A stretch of DNA of 64,000 nucleotides from Anaerofilum hominis (lineage in GTDB: Bacteria > Bacillota > Clostridia > Oscillospirales > Ruminococcaceae), in contig NZ_JACONZ010000001.1 of assembly GCF_014287275.1 (NCBI RefSeq), positions 1 through 64,000 of the forward strand, written 5' to 3'. Made by a program: the position numbers and the translations under genes. Under the pieces are notes generated by a model, which saw nothing but the letters and a program-made list of their open reading frames with translations, ran no database searches and was not told the origin of the DNA. Positions 52,866 through 61,899 of the stretch are shown piece after piece. Numbering within the stretch: position 1 is the first letter of the stretch; every line of letters starts with the position of its first letter.

Positions 52866-53339
52866 ATGCAAAAGTTGTGTGGATTTCTGGCGTGCAACTA
52901 TATTCTGTACGTCCCGCTTCTTTCCTGGCTTGCCGCGCAGATCTGCAAAACGATCATCGATTTGTTCCTCACCGGCAAGCTGGACCTGGAGCGGATGTTC
53001 GGCGCGGGCGGCATGCCCAGCGCCCATTCGGCCCTGGTCTGCTCCATGACCATTGCCACCGCGCGCAAATTCGGGGTGTCCTCGCCCTTTTTTGCTTTTG
53101 CGTTTATCCTTGCCGCTATCGTCATGTACGACGCGATGGGGGTGCGCCGCGCCGCGGGCGAGCAGGCAAAAGTGCTCAACCGCATCGTGGACGACTGGAT
53201 GAACGAGGAGGACGACGAGGAAAATCCCCTGCGGGAAAACGGGAAGCGCCTCAAAGAAAAGGTGGGCCACACCCCGTTCGAGGTGCTCAGCGGCGCGCTG
53301 CTGGGCATCCTGATGGCAATGATCTTTCCCGTTACATGA
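52866..53339 (+). CDS. DivPAP2/YuiD-family phosphatase-like membrane protein
   Basis: 157 residues with about three to four hydrophobic helices. 'GGMPSAHSALVCSM' is the PAP2-like active-site loop, and 'DAMGVRRAAGEQAKVLN' and 'VGHTPFEVLSGALLGIL' complete the divergent PAP2 (DUF212) pattern. Position between ispA and dxs suggests a role on a prenyl phosphate, an inference. 17 bases after ispA. Confidence 0.88.
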   Translation: MQKLCGFLACNYILYVPLLSWLAAQICKTIIDLFLTGKLDLERMFGAGGMPSAHSALVCSMTIATARKFGVSSPFFAFAFILAAIVMYDAMGVRRAAGEQAKVLNRIVDDWMNEEDDEENPLRENGKRLKEKVGHTPFEVLSGALLGILMAMIFPVT

Positions 53340-53354
53340 TAGGAGTTGGAAGAC

Positions 53355-55232
53355 ATGCAAAACATCCTGGATAAGATCCTATCCGGAGAATTGCAGTTGA
53401 AAGGACTTCCCGCGGACCGGCTCGATCAGCTGTGCGCCGAGATCCGCGGCTTTTTGATCGAACACGTCTCCAGAACAGGCGGCCATCTATCCTCCAATCT
53501 GGGCACCGTAGAGCTGACGGTGGCGCTGCACCGGGTTTTTACCACCCCGCAGGACGCCATTGTCTTTGACGTGGGGCACCAGTGCTATACCCACAAGATC
53601 CTCACGGGGCGGGCAGGGCGTTTTGATACCCTGCGCCGCGCGGGGGGGCTTTCCGGCTTCCCAAACCGGGAAGAGAGCCCGCACGACGCCTTTATCGCCG
53701 GGCACGGCAACACGGCGCTGTCGGCAGCCGTGGGCATTGCCCGGGCAAAAAAGCTGAAGGGGGAGCCGGGCACCGTGGTTGCGGTGATCGGGGACGGCGC
53801 CTTTACCGGGGGCATGGTTTATGAGGGGATGAACAACATCGACACCCTCGACAATCTGGTGGTGGTCCTCAACGACAACAAGATGTCCATCTCCAAAAAT
53901 GTCGGCTCGGTCTCCCGCTATCTCACCAGCCTGCGCACAAGTCCCTCTTATCACACGGCCAAGCACCGCACGGAGGATATTCTGGACAAGACCCCCGTGG
54001 TTGGACGCTACATCAAAGAGGCGCTTGTCTATTCCAAATCCGTGCTGCGGCGCAGCATCTACAATTCCACTTTTTTCGAGGAGATGGGGTTTCAGTACCT
54101 GGGCCCGCTGGACGGCCATGATCTGGAGGATCTCATCGCCGCTTTTTCCAGCGCCAAAGAGTATGACAGCCCGCTTTTTCTGCACATCGAAACTGTAAAA
54201 GGAAAAGGCTTTACACCGGCGGAGCGAAATCCTGCCGCTTTTCACGGGGTGGGCGCTTTCGATACCCGGAACCTGCCGGACCCGGACGAGCCGATGAACG
54301 ATTCTTTCTCCGAGGCGATGGGCAGCACGCTGGCCGATTTTGCCGATACGGACAGCCGGGTCTGCGCCGTTACCGCCGCCATGAAATACGCCACCGGGCT
54401 GCATCATTTTTCAAAAAAGCACCGGGACCGCTTTTTTGACGTGGGCATGGCGGAACAGCACGCGGTCACCTTTGCGGCAGGGCTGGCGGTGGAGGGGATG
54501 CGCCCGTTGGTGGCGCTGTATTCGACCTTTTTCCAGCGCAGTTACGATCAGTTCATCCATGACGTCAACCTGCAAAAGGCGGACGTGCTGTTCGCCATCG
54601 ACCGGGCCGGGCTGGTGCCGGGAGATGGAGAGACCCATCAGGGCATTTACGACGTGGCTTTTTTCAGTCAGTTTGAGGATGTGCCGCTCTACGCGCCCTG
54701 CAACTATGCCGAACTGCGCTTCTGGCTGCTGCGCCTGCTGTCGCCGCAGTGCTCCGGCCCGCGGGCCATCCGTTACCCCAAGGGAGCGGAATGCCGTGAA
54801 CTGGCGGCGCTGGGCTGCAGCGGCGAACCCTTTGACTGTGTGCTTCACAGCGGCGCCGAAGCCCCGGTCGCTCTGGTAAGCTATGGCCTGCTGACGCGGG
54901 AGGCGCTGGCGGCGGGCCGTGCGCTGACGGCGGAGGGCCTGCCGGTGGACGTCTACAAGGTCACCCGTCTCAATCCGCTGCCGGAAAAGCTGGTCTTGCT
55001 TTTGTGTGCTTACAGCCGGGTGTACACGGCTGAGGACGCCATCGTCTCCGGCTCGCTGGGGGCGCATCTGGGGCTGGCGCTGCAGCGGCGGGACTATGCG
55101 GGCCGTTATCGCAGCCGCGGGCTGCCGGCAGGACATATCGACCACGCTGAGGTGCCGCAGCTGCAAAAAATGTACGGTCTTGACCGGGACGGCATAATCA
55201 AATGGATAAAGGATGATGGAAAGCGTGGGTAG
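53355..55232 (+). CDS. dxs: 1-deoxy-D-xylulose-5-phosphate synthase
   Basis: 625 residues. First enzyme of the MEP pathway, condensing pyruvate and glyceraldehyde-3-phosphate with TPP. 'GGHLSSNLGTVELTVALH', TPP motif GDGAFTGGMVYEG, 'NDNKMSIS', transketolase-like 'DVGMAEQHAVTFAAGLA' with the catalytic Glu, and 'DRAGLVPGDGETHQGIYD' are present. I start at the ATG nine bases after AGGAG, not at the TTG between. Co-operonic with ispA. Confidence 0.97.
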   Translation: MQNILDKILSGELQLKGLPADRLDQLCAEIRGFLIEHVSRTGGHLSSNLGTVELTVALHRVFTTPQDAIVFDVGHQCYTHKILTGRAGRFDTLRRAGGLSGFPNREESPHDAFIAGHGNTALSAAVGIARAKKLKGEPGTVVAVIGDGAFTGGMVYEGMNNIDTLDNLVVVLNDNKMSISKNVGSVSRYLTSLRTSPSYHTAKHRTEDILDKTPVVGRYIKEALVYSKSVLRRSIYNSTFFEEMGFQYLGPLDGHDLEDLIAAFSSAKEYDSPLFLHIETVKGKGFTPAERNPAAFHGVGAFDTRNLPDPDEPMNDSFSEAMGSTLADFADTDSRVCAVTAAMKYATGLHHFSKKHRDRFFDVGMAEQHAVTFAAGLAVEGMRPLVALYSTFFQRSYDQFIHDVNLQKADVLFAIDRAGLVPGDGETHQGIYDVAFFSQFEDVPLYAPCNYAELRFWLLRLLSPQCSGPRAIRYPKGAECRELAALGCSGEPFDCVLHSGAEAPVALVSYGLLTREALAAGRALTAEGLPVDVYKVTRLNPLPEKLVLLLCAYSRVYTAEDAIVSGSLGAHLGLALQRRDYAGRYRSRGLPAGHIDHAEVPQLQKMYGLDRDGIIKWIKDDGKRG

Positions 55233-56034
55233 CAGGCTGGATCTTTATCTCACCGAGCACGGCATGGTGCAGAGCCGGGAGCGCGCCAAAGCCCTGATCA
55301 TGGAGGGACTGGTCTATCTCAACGGCGAGAAAGCCGACAAGGCGGGCATCACAGTGCCGGAGGGCGCCAGGGTGGAGCTGCGCGGGCAGGACATCAAATA
55401 TGTCAGCCGCGGGGGCCTGAAGCTGGAAAAAGCGTTTGCGGAATTCCCGCTGGAGCTGAACGGCCGCGTGTGCATGGATATCGGCGCTTCCACCGGGGGG
55501 TTTACCGACTGCATGCTGCAGAACGGGGCGGTAAAGGTCTACTGCGTGGATGTGGGCTACGGGCAGCTGGCCTGGAAGCTGCGCTGTGATGAGCGGGTGG
55601 TCAACCTGGAGCGCACCAATATCCGTTATCTCACCAGTGAAAAGGTTCCCGACAAGATCGATTTTTTCAGTGTCGACGTCTCTTTTATCTCCCTCAGGCA
55701 TGTTTTCCCCGTTGCCGCGGCCCTCACAGCCGCAGACGCCGCCGGCGTCTGCCTGGTAAAGCCGCAGTTTGAGGCCGGCCGGGAAAAGGTCGGCAAAAAG
55801 GGCGTGGTGCGGGAAGCCGAGACCCACCGCGAGGTCATCCAAAACGCGGTCGGGTATGCGGCGGCAGCGGGCTTTTGTCCGGCAGGGCTGTCGTTTTCCC
55901 CCATCAAAGGGCCGGAGGGGAACATCGAATTTCTGCTTTTTGTCACGCGGGGCGGGCAGTCCGCGGTGGGGGAAGCGCGCATCTGCGAGGTGGTGGAACA
56001 GGCGCACGCCGCCCTGGCGGAGGAAAAAAAATGA
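55213..56034 (+). CDS. tlyA: TlyA/YqxC-family rRNA methyltransferase
   Basis: 273 residues: N-terminal S4 RNA-binding domain ('RLDLYLTEHGMVQSRERAKALIMEGLVYLNG' in part) and an FtsJ-like SAM domain with 'DIGASTGGFTDCML' and 'DVSFISLRHVFPV', plus 'LVKPQFEAGREKVGKKGVV'. TlyA homologues 2'-O-methylate ribosomal RNA; Bacillus YqxC lies in the same place. It overlaps dxs by 20 bases; the exact start among nearby ATGs is uncertain. Confidence 0.93.
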   Translation: MMESVGSRLDLYLTEHGMVQSRERAKALIMEGLVYLNGEKADKAGITVPEGARVELRGQDIKYVSRGGLKLEKAFAEFPLELNGRVCMDIGASTGGFTDCMLQNGAVKVYCVDVGYGQLAWKLRCDERVVNLERTNIRYLTSEKVPDKIDFFSVDVSFISLRHVFPVAAALTAADAAGVCLVKPQFEAGREKVGKKGVVREAETHREVIQNAVGYAAAAGFCPAGLSFSPIKGPEGNIEFLLFVTRGGQSAVGEARICEVVEQAHAALAEEKK

Positions 56035-56864
56035 AAGTGCTGCTCATTGTCAACGCCGCAAAAGAGGAGGCTGTGCGCTGCGCGCGCCGTGCCGGCGAGA
56101 TCCTGACGCGGGAAGGCGCGGAATGGTCCGTCTCTCAGGCAGACCTGCCCACGGGAGACGACGCCTGTGCGGAAGCACAGGCCGTGCGCAGCTGCGACGT
56201 TGTGGTCACGATCGGCGGCGACGGCACGCTGCTGCACGCTGCCACGCAGGCCGCGCGCTGGCAAAAACCCATCCTTGGCATCAACGTGGGGCGGGTGGGC
56301 TTTTTGGCCACCGTGGAGGCCTCCGAGCTGGAGCTGCTTGCGAAGCTGGTCAAAAACGAATATACTTTGGATAAACGCCTCATGCTGGCCGCGCGGGTGG
56401 ACGGGACGACCCGCTACCGCAGCGACGCCCTGAACGATGTGGTCATCAGCAAGGGCGCCGGCACCAACACCATCCGGTTTGATATCTACTGCGACGGCAC
56501 CCAGGTGAGCAGTTATCGCGGCGACGGGGTAGTCATCGCCACGCCGACCGGGTCTACCGCCTATTCGCTGTCCGCCGGCGGCCCGATCCTGGACGCGCAG
56601 ATCGGCGGCATCCTTGTCACCCCGATCTGCGCGCACAGCCTCAACACGCCGCCGATGGTCTTTTCCGCCCGCCGCAGCCTGCGCATCGTCACCGCCGAAC
56701 ACCGCGCGGGCGGGGCCTATCTCTCCACCGACGGCCGCGACTATGTGGCGCTGGACCCAAAAGACGACATCCTGATCGGACTTTCGCAAAAGCATCTCTC
56801 GCTGGTCAGCTTTTGTGAAGCGGACCAGTTCCGTGCGATCGACAAAAAACTGAAAGGGAGATGA
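56031..56864 (+). CDS. nadK: NAD kinase
   Basis: 277 residues. Phosphorylates NAD+ to NADP+. 'VVTIGGDGTLLHAA' is the GGDGT active-site motif; 'ALNDVVISKG' gives the conserved ND pair, and 'GDGVVIATPTGSTAYSLSAGGPI' the NAD-binding loop. GGAGGAAAAAAA precedes the ATG, which overlaps the tlyA stop (ATGA). Confidence 0.96.
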   Translation: MKVLLIVNAAKEEAVRCARRAGEILTREGAEWSVSQADLPTGDDACAEAQAVRSCDVVVTIGGDGTLLHAATQAARWQKPILGINVGRVGFLATVEASELELLAKLVKNEYTLDKRLMLAARVDGTTRYRSDALNDVVISKGAGTNTIRFDIYCDGTQVSSYRGDGVVIATPTGSTAYSLSAGGPILDAQIGGILVTPICAHSLNTPPMVFSARRSLRIVTAEHRAGGAYLSTDGRDYVALDPKDDILIGLSQKHLSLVSFCEADQFRAIDKKLKGR

Positions 56865-56871
56865 TGCGGAA

Positions 56872-57327
56872 GTGAAAAACCAGCGGCACCAGAAAATATT
56901 GGAGCTTATCCACACCTATCCGATCGAGCGGCAGGAGGACCTGCTGACCCGGCTGCGGGAATCGGGCTTTGAAGTGACCCAGGCGACCGTCTCGCGGGAT
57001 ATCCGCCAGCTGCGGCTGGTCAAAGCAGCCACCGGCGACGGACACTACCGCTACACCACCCCTGCGGGACAGCAAGGGCAAGGGGAGAGGCCCAGCCGCT
57101 TTGAGACGATCTTCGGCGAGAGCGCCATCAATATCGAAAGTGCCGGCCACATCGTAATGGTGAAATGCCACAGCGGCATGGCCAGCGCGGCGTGTGAAGT
57201 GTTTGATCTTGTCACCTGGGAGGACGTGGTGGGCAGCCTGGCGGGCGAAAACACCTTTATCATCCTGATGCGCAGCGAGGAAGCGGCGAACCGTCTTGTC
57301 GTGGAACTCACCAAATATGTAAAGTAG
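56872..57327 (+). CDS. argR: Arginine repressor-type regulator ArgR/AhrC
   Basis: 151 residues. N-terminal winged helix with 'RQEDLLTRLRESGFEVTQATVSRDIRQLRLVK' (the ArgR DNA-binding signature) and C-terminal hexamerisation domain. The arginine-binding loop, usually GTxAGDDT, reads GSLAGENT here, so one or both ligand aspartates are changed. GTG start. In Bacillus ahrC occupies the same slot before recN. Confidence 0.93.
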   Translation: MKNQRHQKILELIHTYPIERQEDLLTRLRESGFEVTQATVSRDIRQLRLVKAATGDGHYRYTTPAGQQGQGERPSRFETIFGESAINIESAGHIVMVKCHSGMASAACEVFDLVTWEDVVGSLAGENTFIILMRSEEAANRLVVELTKYVK

Positions 57328-57338
57328 AGGGCAGCGCC

Positions 57339-59006
57339 ATGCTGAACGAACTGAGCATTGAAAATGTAGCCGTGATCGAAAAGGCCGAGGTGCGCTTCGG
57401 CGCGGGCCTCAACGTGCTGACCGGAGAGACCGGTGCGGGCAAATCGATCCTGATCGATTCCATCAACGCCATCCTGGGCAACCGCACCAGCCGCGAACTG
57501 GTGCGCAGCGGCACGCCCAAAGCAGCGGTCTGGGCCACCTTTACCCAGCTGCCAGCCGAGGCGCAGGCAGCGCTGGAAGCGGCCGGCTATGAAGCGGACG
57601 AAGAGCTTCTGCTCTACCGCGAGATCGGCGCGGATGGCAAGACGAGCTGCCGGGTCAACGGCCGGCCCGCGACGGCGGCGATCCTGCGGGAGATCGGCGC
57701 TTCGCTGCTCACCATCCACGGGCAGCACGATAACCAGAGCCTTTTGAACCCCTCAAAACATCTGGGCATTCTGGACGGTTATGCCCAAAACGAAGAGCTG
57801 TTGGAGGAATACAGACACGCTTACCGCGCCCTGCGCGAGATCGAAAAGCAGATCGCCGCCCTCTCGATGGACGAGGGAGAAAAGCAGCGCCGGCTCGACC
57901 TGCTGCGCTATCAGGTGGACGAGATCGAAGCCGCCGGCCTTGTCGAAGGCGAAGAGGAGCAGTTGACTGAACAGCGCAATAAGATCCGCCACTCGCAGAA
58001 GATCCTCGACAGCCTGGGGGCAGCTTACGCCGCGCTGCAGGGCGGGGAGGATCTTCAGGGCGGCGTGGACCTGCTGGGCGAGGCCGGCGGCCAGGTGGAG
58101 GGGATTGGGGACCTGTCGGAGGAATTTTCCTCTCTGGCGGAAAAGCTGAACGACCTTTATTATTCCGCCCAGGACCTTGCAGCCGAGATCAAAAACACGC
58201 TGGACGGCTTTGATTTTGACCCCTCCCAGCTGGAGGAGATCGAGGGACGGCTGGATCTGCTTTACGGCCTCAAGCGCAAATACGGCCAAAGCGTGGAGGA
58301 TATCCTGGATTTTTATGAAAAAGCCCGCTCCGAACTGGATACCATCGAATTTTCAGACCAGAAACTGGCGGAATTGACTGGGCGGCGGGAGGAATCGTAT
58401 CGCGGGGCGGCGGCGCTGGCGGACCGGCTCACCCGCACCCGAAAAAAAGCTTTTGAGGCCTTTAGTGCCGAAATCGCCGCCTCTCTCCAATTTTTGAATA
58501 TGCCGGGCATCCGCCTGACCCTTGCCCTGGAAAAGGCCGCCCTGGGTCCCGCGGGACAGGATGATCTTGAATTTTACATCTCCACCAACCCGGGCGAGGC
58601 GCCAAAGCCCCTGGCAAAGATCGCTTCCGGCGGCGAACTTTCCCGCATCATGCTGGCCATCAAGAGCGTCATGGCGGAAAAAGACCACATCCCCACGGTG
58701 ATCTACGACGAGATCGACACCGGCGTGTCGGGGCTTGCGGCCGGGCGCATCGGGCAAAAGCTGAAAGAGACCGCCGACAGCGGCCACCAGGTGATCTGTA
58801 TCACCCACACTGCCCAGATCGCGGCCTATGCAAAAAGTCATCTGCTGATCGAAAAGGCGGTGGAAAACGATCGCACCTATACCAGCGTGCGTGCGCTGGG
58901 GGAAGAAGAGCGCGTGCGGGAGCTGGCCCGCATCATCTCCGGCGATCGGGTGACCGAACTGGCGCTGGCCAACGCCCGCGAAATGCTGCAGCTGGCGGAT
59001 GCTTGA
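57339..59006 (+). CDS. recN: DNA repair ATPase RecN
   Basis: 555 residues, SMC-like. Walker A TGETGAGKSILIDS at the N-terminus, long coiled-coil arms (about 150-360), ABC signature KIASGGELSRIMLAIK, Walker B 'PTVIYDEIDTGVSG' and 'VICITHTAQIAAYA' at the C-terminus. Acts early in double-strand-break repair. The -35 box of the tyrS promoter overlaps its stop codon. Confidence 0.97.
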   Translation: MLNELSIENVAVIEKAEVRFGAGLNVLTGETGAGKSILIDSINAILGNRTSRELVRSGTPKAAVWATFTQLPAEAQAALEAAGYEADEELLLYREIGADGKTSCRVNGRPATAAILREIGASLLTIHGQHDNQSLLNPSKHLGILDGYAQNEELLEEYRHAYRALREIEKQIAALSMDEGEKQRRLDLLRYQVDEIEAAGLVEGEEEQLTEQRNKIRHSQKILDSLGAAYAALQGGEDLQGGVDLLGEAGGQVEGIGDLSEEFSSLAEKLNDLYYSAQDLAAEIKNTLDGFDFDPSQLEEIEGRLDLLYGLKRKYGQSVEDILDFYEKARSELDTIEFSDQKLAELTGRREESYRGAAALADRLTRTRKKAFEAFSAEIAASLQFLNMPGIRLTLALEKAALGPAGQDDLEFYISTNPGEAPKPLAKIASGGELSRIMLAIKSVMAEKDHIPTVIYDEIDTGVSGLAAGRIGQKLKETADSGHQVICITHTAQIAAYAKSHLLIEKAVENDRTYTSVRALGEEERVRELARIISGDRVTELALANAREMLQLADA

Positions 59007-59031
59007 CAAGTACTGTCAAAAAGGATATAGT
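59003..59031 (+). promoter_or_regulatory. Promoter of T-box-tyrS
   Basis: Perfect TTGACA (59003-59008) and TATAGT (59026-59031), 17-base spacer; the -35 includes the recN TGA. Confidence 0.85.
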
Positions 59032-59302
59032 TATAAAAATGCGATGAAAAGACCCAGTAGCCACGGAATGGCGGCGCAGAGAGGTCCCGGCTGGTGCGAG
59101 GGACCGCGCGTTCCGCAGGTGAATTACCTCTTGGAGCAGCAGGCTGAACAGGGAAGTAGGCCGTGCCGGGGGCGCCCGTTAGCGCGCAGTTGTTCTCTTG
59201 AGAACACGCAAAGGCCCCGCCGCGTGAGCGGCAGGGCAAACAGAGGTGGTACCGCGAATCGTTCGCCCTCTGCCAGATTTTGATTTGGCGGAGGGCGTTT
59301 TT
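59032..59302 (+). promoter_or_regulatory. T-box riboswitch (tyrosine)
   Basis: Leader with a stem I region carrying GAATTACCTC, where TAC reads as the tyrosine specifier codon; the T-box core AGAGGTGGTACCGCG at 59241-59255 with TGGT complementary to the tRNA acceptor ACCA; and a terminator stem 59264-59275/59286-59297 followed by Ts. Uncharged tRNA-Tyr should stabilise the antiterminator and switch on tyrS. Confidence 0.95.
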
Positions 59303-59341
59303 ATATTCCCCCTGCCAGGAACTGTTGGAAGGAGAATCATC

Positions 59342-60565
59342 ATGCAATTGTACGAAGAACTGGTCGCCCGCGGCCTGATCGCCCAGGTGACCGACGAGGA
59401 GACCATCCGCGAGATGATCAACACCGGCAAGGCGACCTTTTATATCGGGTTCGACTGCACGGCGGACAGCCTGACTGCCGGCCATTTTATGGCTTTGACC
59501 CTGATGAAGCGCCTGCAGATGGCAGGCAATAAGCCCATTGCCCTGATCGGCGGCGGCACCACCATGATCGGAGACCCCTCGGGCCGCACCGATATGCGCA
59601 AGATGCTGACCAAAGAGGACATCGACCACAATGCGGCCTGTTTCAAACGCCAGATGGAAAAGTTCATCGAGTTCGGCGAGGGCAAGGCCATGATGCTGAA
59701 CAACGCAGACTGGCTGTTGGGGCTCAATTATGTGGAACTGCTGCGCGAGGTCGGCGCCTGCTTTTCGGTCAACAACATGCTGCGGGCCGATTGCTATAAG
59801 CAGCGGATGGAAAAGGGGCTCTCTTTTCTGGAATTCAACTACATGATCATGCAAAGCTACGACTTTTACTACATGTTCCAGCACTACGGCTGCAACATGC
59901 AGTTCGGCGGCAACGATCAGTGGTCCAACATGCTGGGCGGCACAGAGCTCATCCGACGCAAGCTGGGCAAAGACGCGCACTGCATGACCATCACGCTGCT
60001 CACCGACTCGCAGGGCAACAAGATGGGCAAAACGGCGGGCAATGCCGTCTGGCTGGACCCGAACAAGACCAGTCCTTTTGACTTTTACCAGTACTGGCGC
60101 AACGTGGACGACGCCGACGTGATGAAATGCGTGCGGATGCTCACCTTTTTGCCGCTGGAGCAGATCGACGAGATGGACGCCTGGGAGGGCGAAGAGCTGA
60201 ACCGGGCCAAGGAGATCCTGGCCTTTGAGCTGACCAAGATGGTCCACAGCGAAGCGGAGGCCCTGAAAGCACAGCAGACTGCGCGCGCCCTGTTCAGCGG
60301 CGCTGCCGACCAGGAAAACATGCCCACCGCTGAAGTGGGCCCCGCGGTCCTGCAGGACGGTGCTGCGGGCCTGCTGGACCTGCTGGTCGCCGCGGGGCTC
60401 TGTTCCTCCAAGGGAGAGGGGCGCCGCCTGGTGCAGCAGGGCGGCATCGCGCTGGACGGTGAAAAGGTGGAAGACCCCCAGCAGACCGTCGCCGCCGAGC
60501 GCCTGCAGCAGGGCGTCGTCATCAAAAAGGGCAAAAAAATCTACCAGCGCGTGATCTTGAAATAA
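59342..60565 (+). CDS. tyrS: Tyrosyl-tRNA synthetase
   Basis: 407 residues, class I synthetase. HIGH-like 'LTAGHFMALTLMKRL', tyrosine pocket 'NYMIMQSYDFYYM' and 'FGGNDQWSNMLGGTELI', KMSKS-like NKMGKTAGNAVWL, and a C-terminal S4-like tRNA-binding domain (about 340-407). GGAGAATCATC precedes the ATG. Controlled by the T-box leader. It occupies the place after recN where Bacillus has spoIVB. Confidence 0.97.
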   Translation: MQLYEELVARGLIAQVTDEETIREMINTGKATFYIGFDCTADSLTAGHFMALTLMKRLQMAGNKPIALIGGGTTMIGDPSGRTDMRKMLTKEDIDHNAACFKRQMEKFIEFGEGKAMMLNNADWLLGLNYVELLREVGACFSVNNMLRADCYKQRMEKGLSFLEFNYMIMQSYDFYYMFQHYGCNMQFGGNDQWSNMLGGTELIRRKLGKDAHCMTITLLTDSQGNKMGKTAGNAVWLDPNKTSPFDFYQYWRNVDDADVMKCVRMLTFLPLEQIDEMDAWEGEELNRAKEILAFELTKMVHSEAEALKAQQTARALFSGAADQENMPTAEVGPAVLQDGAAGLLDLLVAAGLCSSKGEGRRLVQQGGIALDGEKVEDPQQTVAAERLQQGVVIKKGKKIYQRVILK

Positions 60566-60575
60566 AAACCTTCTG

Positions 60576-60610
60576 CGCATTCAGCCGCCCGTTGGCTGGA
60601 TGCGTTTTTT
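60576..60610 (+). terminator. Terminator of tyrS
   Basis: CGCATTCAGCC (60576-60586) / GGCTGGATGCG (60594-60604, one wobble), seven-base loop, six Ts. Confidence 0.88.
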
Positions 60611-60662
60611 GTGCATATGCCTCCATGAAAAATTTTTATGCGCGGCAACTTTTTCAAAATAT

Positions 60663-60696
60663 AAAAAAGCAGGCAGCGTTTGCTGCCTGCTTTTTT
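60663..60696. terminator. Bidirectional terminator, tyrS / capA-like gene
   Basis: 15-bp perfect stem (60663-60677 / 60682-60696), loop GTTT, with six As and six Ts at the base. It serves the convergent minus-strand operon. Confidence 0.93.
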
Positions 60697-60741
60697 GCCA
60701 ATACAATAGACCGTTTTTTTCTTATATGGAATCAAAGGGAA

Positions 60742-61899
60742 TCAAAGAAATTCTTCCGGCAGGTTTTCAGCGACCACTGCGTTGATATACTCGAGCCCAA
60801 AGACGGGATAATCCGTCCGCACGCCATGCCCCTGGGCAAGATCGGCGGTGTAGTCGCTTAAAAAATAGACCTTGACGTCGCTGTAGCGGCTGCCGTAATG
60901 GGTGACCGTTGGATGAAAACGGACATTGCTGATCGCGGAACTGCCGTCCCCGGTCTTGGTAAAAGTGCAGCTGAGGACCGCGCCGATGAGTTGATCCGGT
61001 TTGCTCTGGGCGGAGACAAAGTTGCCCAGCGAATAGGCCACAAAGCTTCGCCCGCCGTCCTCCCGGTCCAGCCATTCCGCGCTCTGCAGCACATGGGGAT
61101 GGGTGCCGATGATCAGGTCCGCCCCCCAGTCCGCCATCTGCCGGGCCAGCGCGCGCTGGCCCTCTGTGACGAGGTGGCTGTCCTCGTTGCCCCAATGGAC
61201 CGAGACCAGCACAACGTCCACCAGCGACCGCGCCGCAGTGATCTGCCGCTCGATGGTCTCGGTGTCCGAGGTCAGGATGACATGGGCTTCGCTCCCCTGG
61301 GGGGTGGGCAGACCGTTGGTGTACTGGGTATAGGCAAGACAGGCAAAGGTGACGCCGTTGTTTTCATAAAGCGGGATATCGTTCTCTGTGCCGTTCTCCC
61401 AAAGGCCGAAAGCGAGCGCATCGTCCGGCATGGACGCCCAGAAACGCCGGGTGGCGGCGATGCCTGCGGCCCCCAGGTCGTAACTGTGGTTATTGGAGGT
61501 GCCGAACAGCCGGAACCCCAGCTCATAAGCGGTGCGCCCCACTTCTGCGGGCGAGGAAAACAGCGGGTAGCTGCTGGGTGGGATCTCGTCGTTTACCAGG
61601 GTCTCCTGGTTGATGAAGTTGAGGTCCTGTCCGGCATAAAAAGAAGCGACCTTTTCATAAAGCGGCATAAAATCATAGCCGCCGTCTTCCGCCCTGCGCT
61701 GTGCCTGCAGATAGAGCTGGCCGTGGATCAGGTTGTCGCCTGTGGCGGAAAAGTCCACGGTGGGCTGCGGCGTAGGGGTCGGCGCGGGCTGCTGTGTCGC
61801 GGCAGCCGCGGGCGCCGCGGTGGAGACCGGGCGGTCCGTCTGGCCGCAGCCGGACAGCAGCAGGGCAAAGCATAAAAGCAGGGCGGAAAGTCGTCTCAT
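60742..61899 (-). CDS. CapA/PgsA-like lipoprotein (metallophosphatase-type fold)
   Basis: 385 residues. Signal peptide with LLSGC lipobox (Cys18), a Pro/Thr/Ala-rich linker to about 48, then the CapA domain: 'DFSATGDNLIHG', 'NFINQETL', 'FGTSNNHSYDLG', 'LVSVHWGNE', 'GTHPHVLQ', 'YSLGNFVS'. These residues form a calcineurin-like metal site. Homologues take part in poly-gamma-glutamate or capsule assembly, but no PgsBC genes are here. It starts in a 4-base overlap with dapB. Confidence 0.92.
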   Translation of the reverse strand: MRRLSALLLCFALLLSGCGQTDRPVSTAAPAAAATQQPAPTPTPQPTVDFSATGDNLIHGQLYLQAQRRAEDGGYDFMPLYEKVASFYAGQDLNFINQETLVNDEIPPSSYPLFSSPAEVGRTAYELGFRLFGTSNNHSYDLGAAGIAATRRFWASMPDDALAFGLWENGTENDIPLYENNGVTFACLAYTQYTNGLPTPQGSEAHVILTSDTETIERQITAARSLVDVVLVSVHWGNEDSHLVTEGQRALARQMADWGADLIIGTHPHVLQSAEWLDREDGGRSFVAYSLGNFVSAQSKPDQLIGAVLSCTFTKTGDGSSAISNVRFHPTVTHYGSRYSDVKVYFLSDYTADLAQGHGVRTDYPVFGLEYINAVVAENLPEEFL

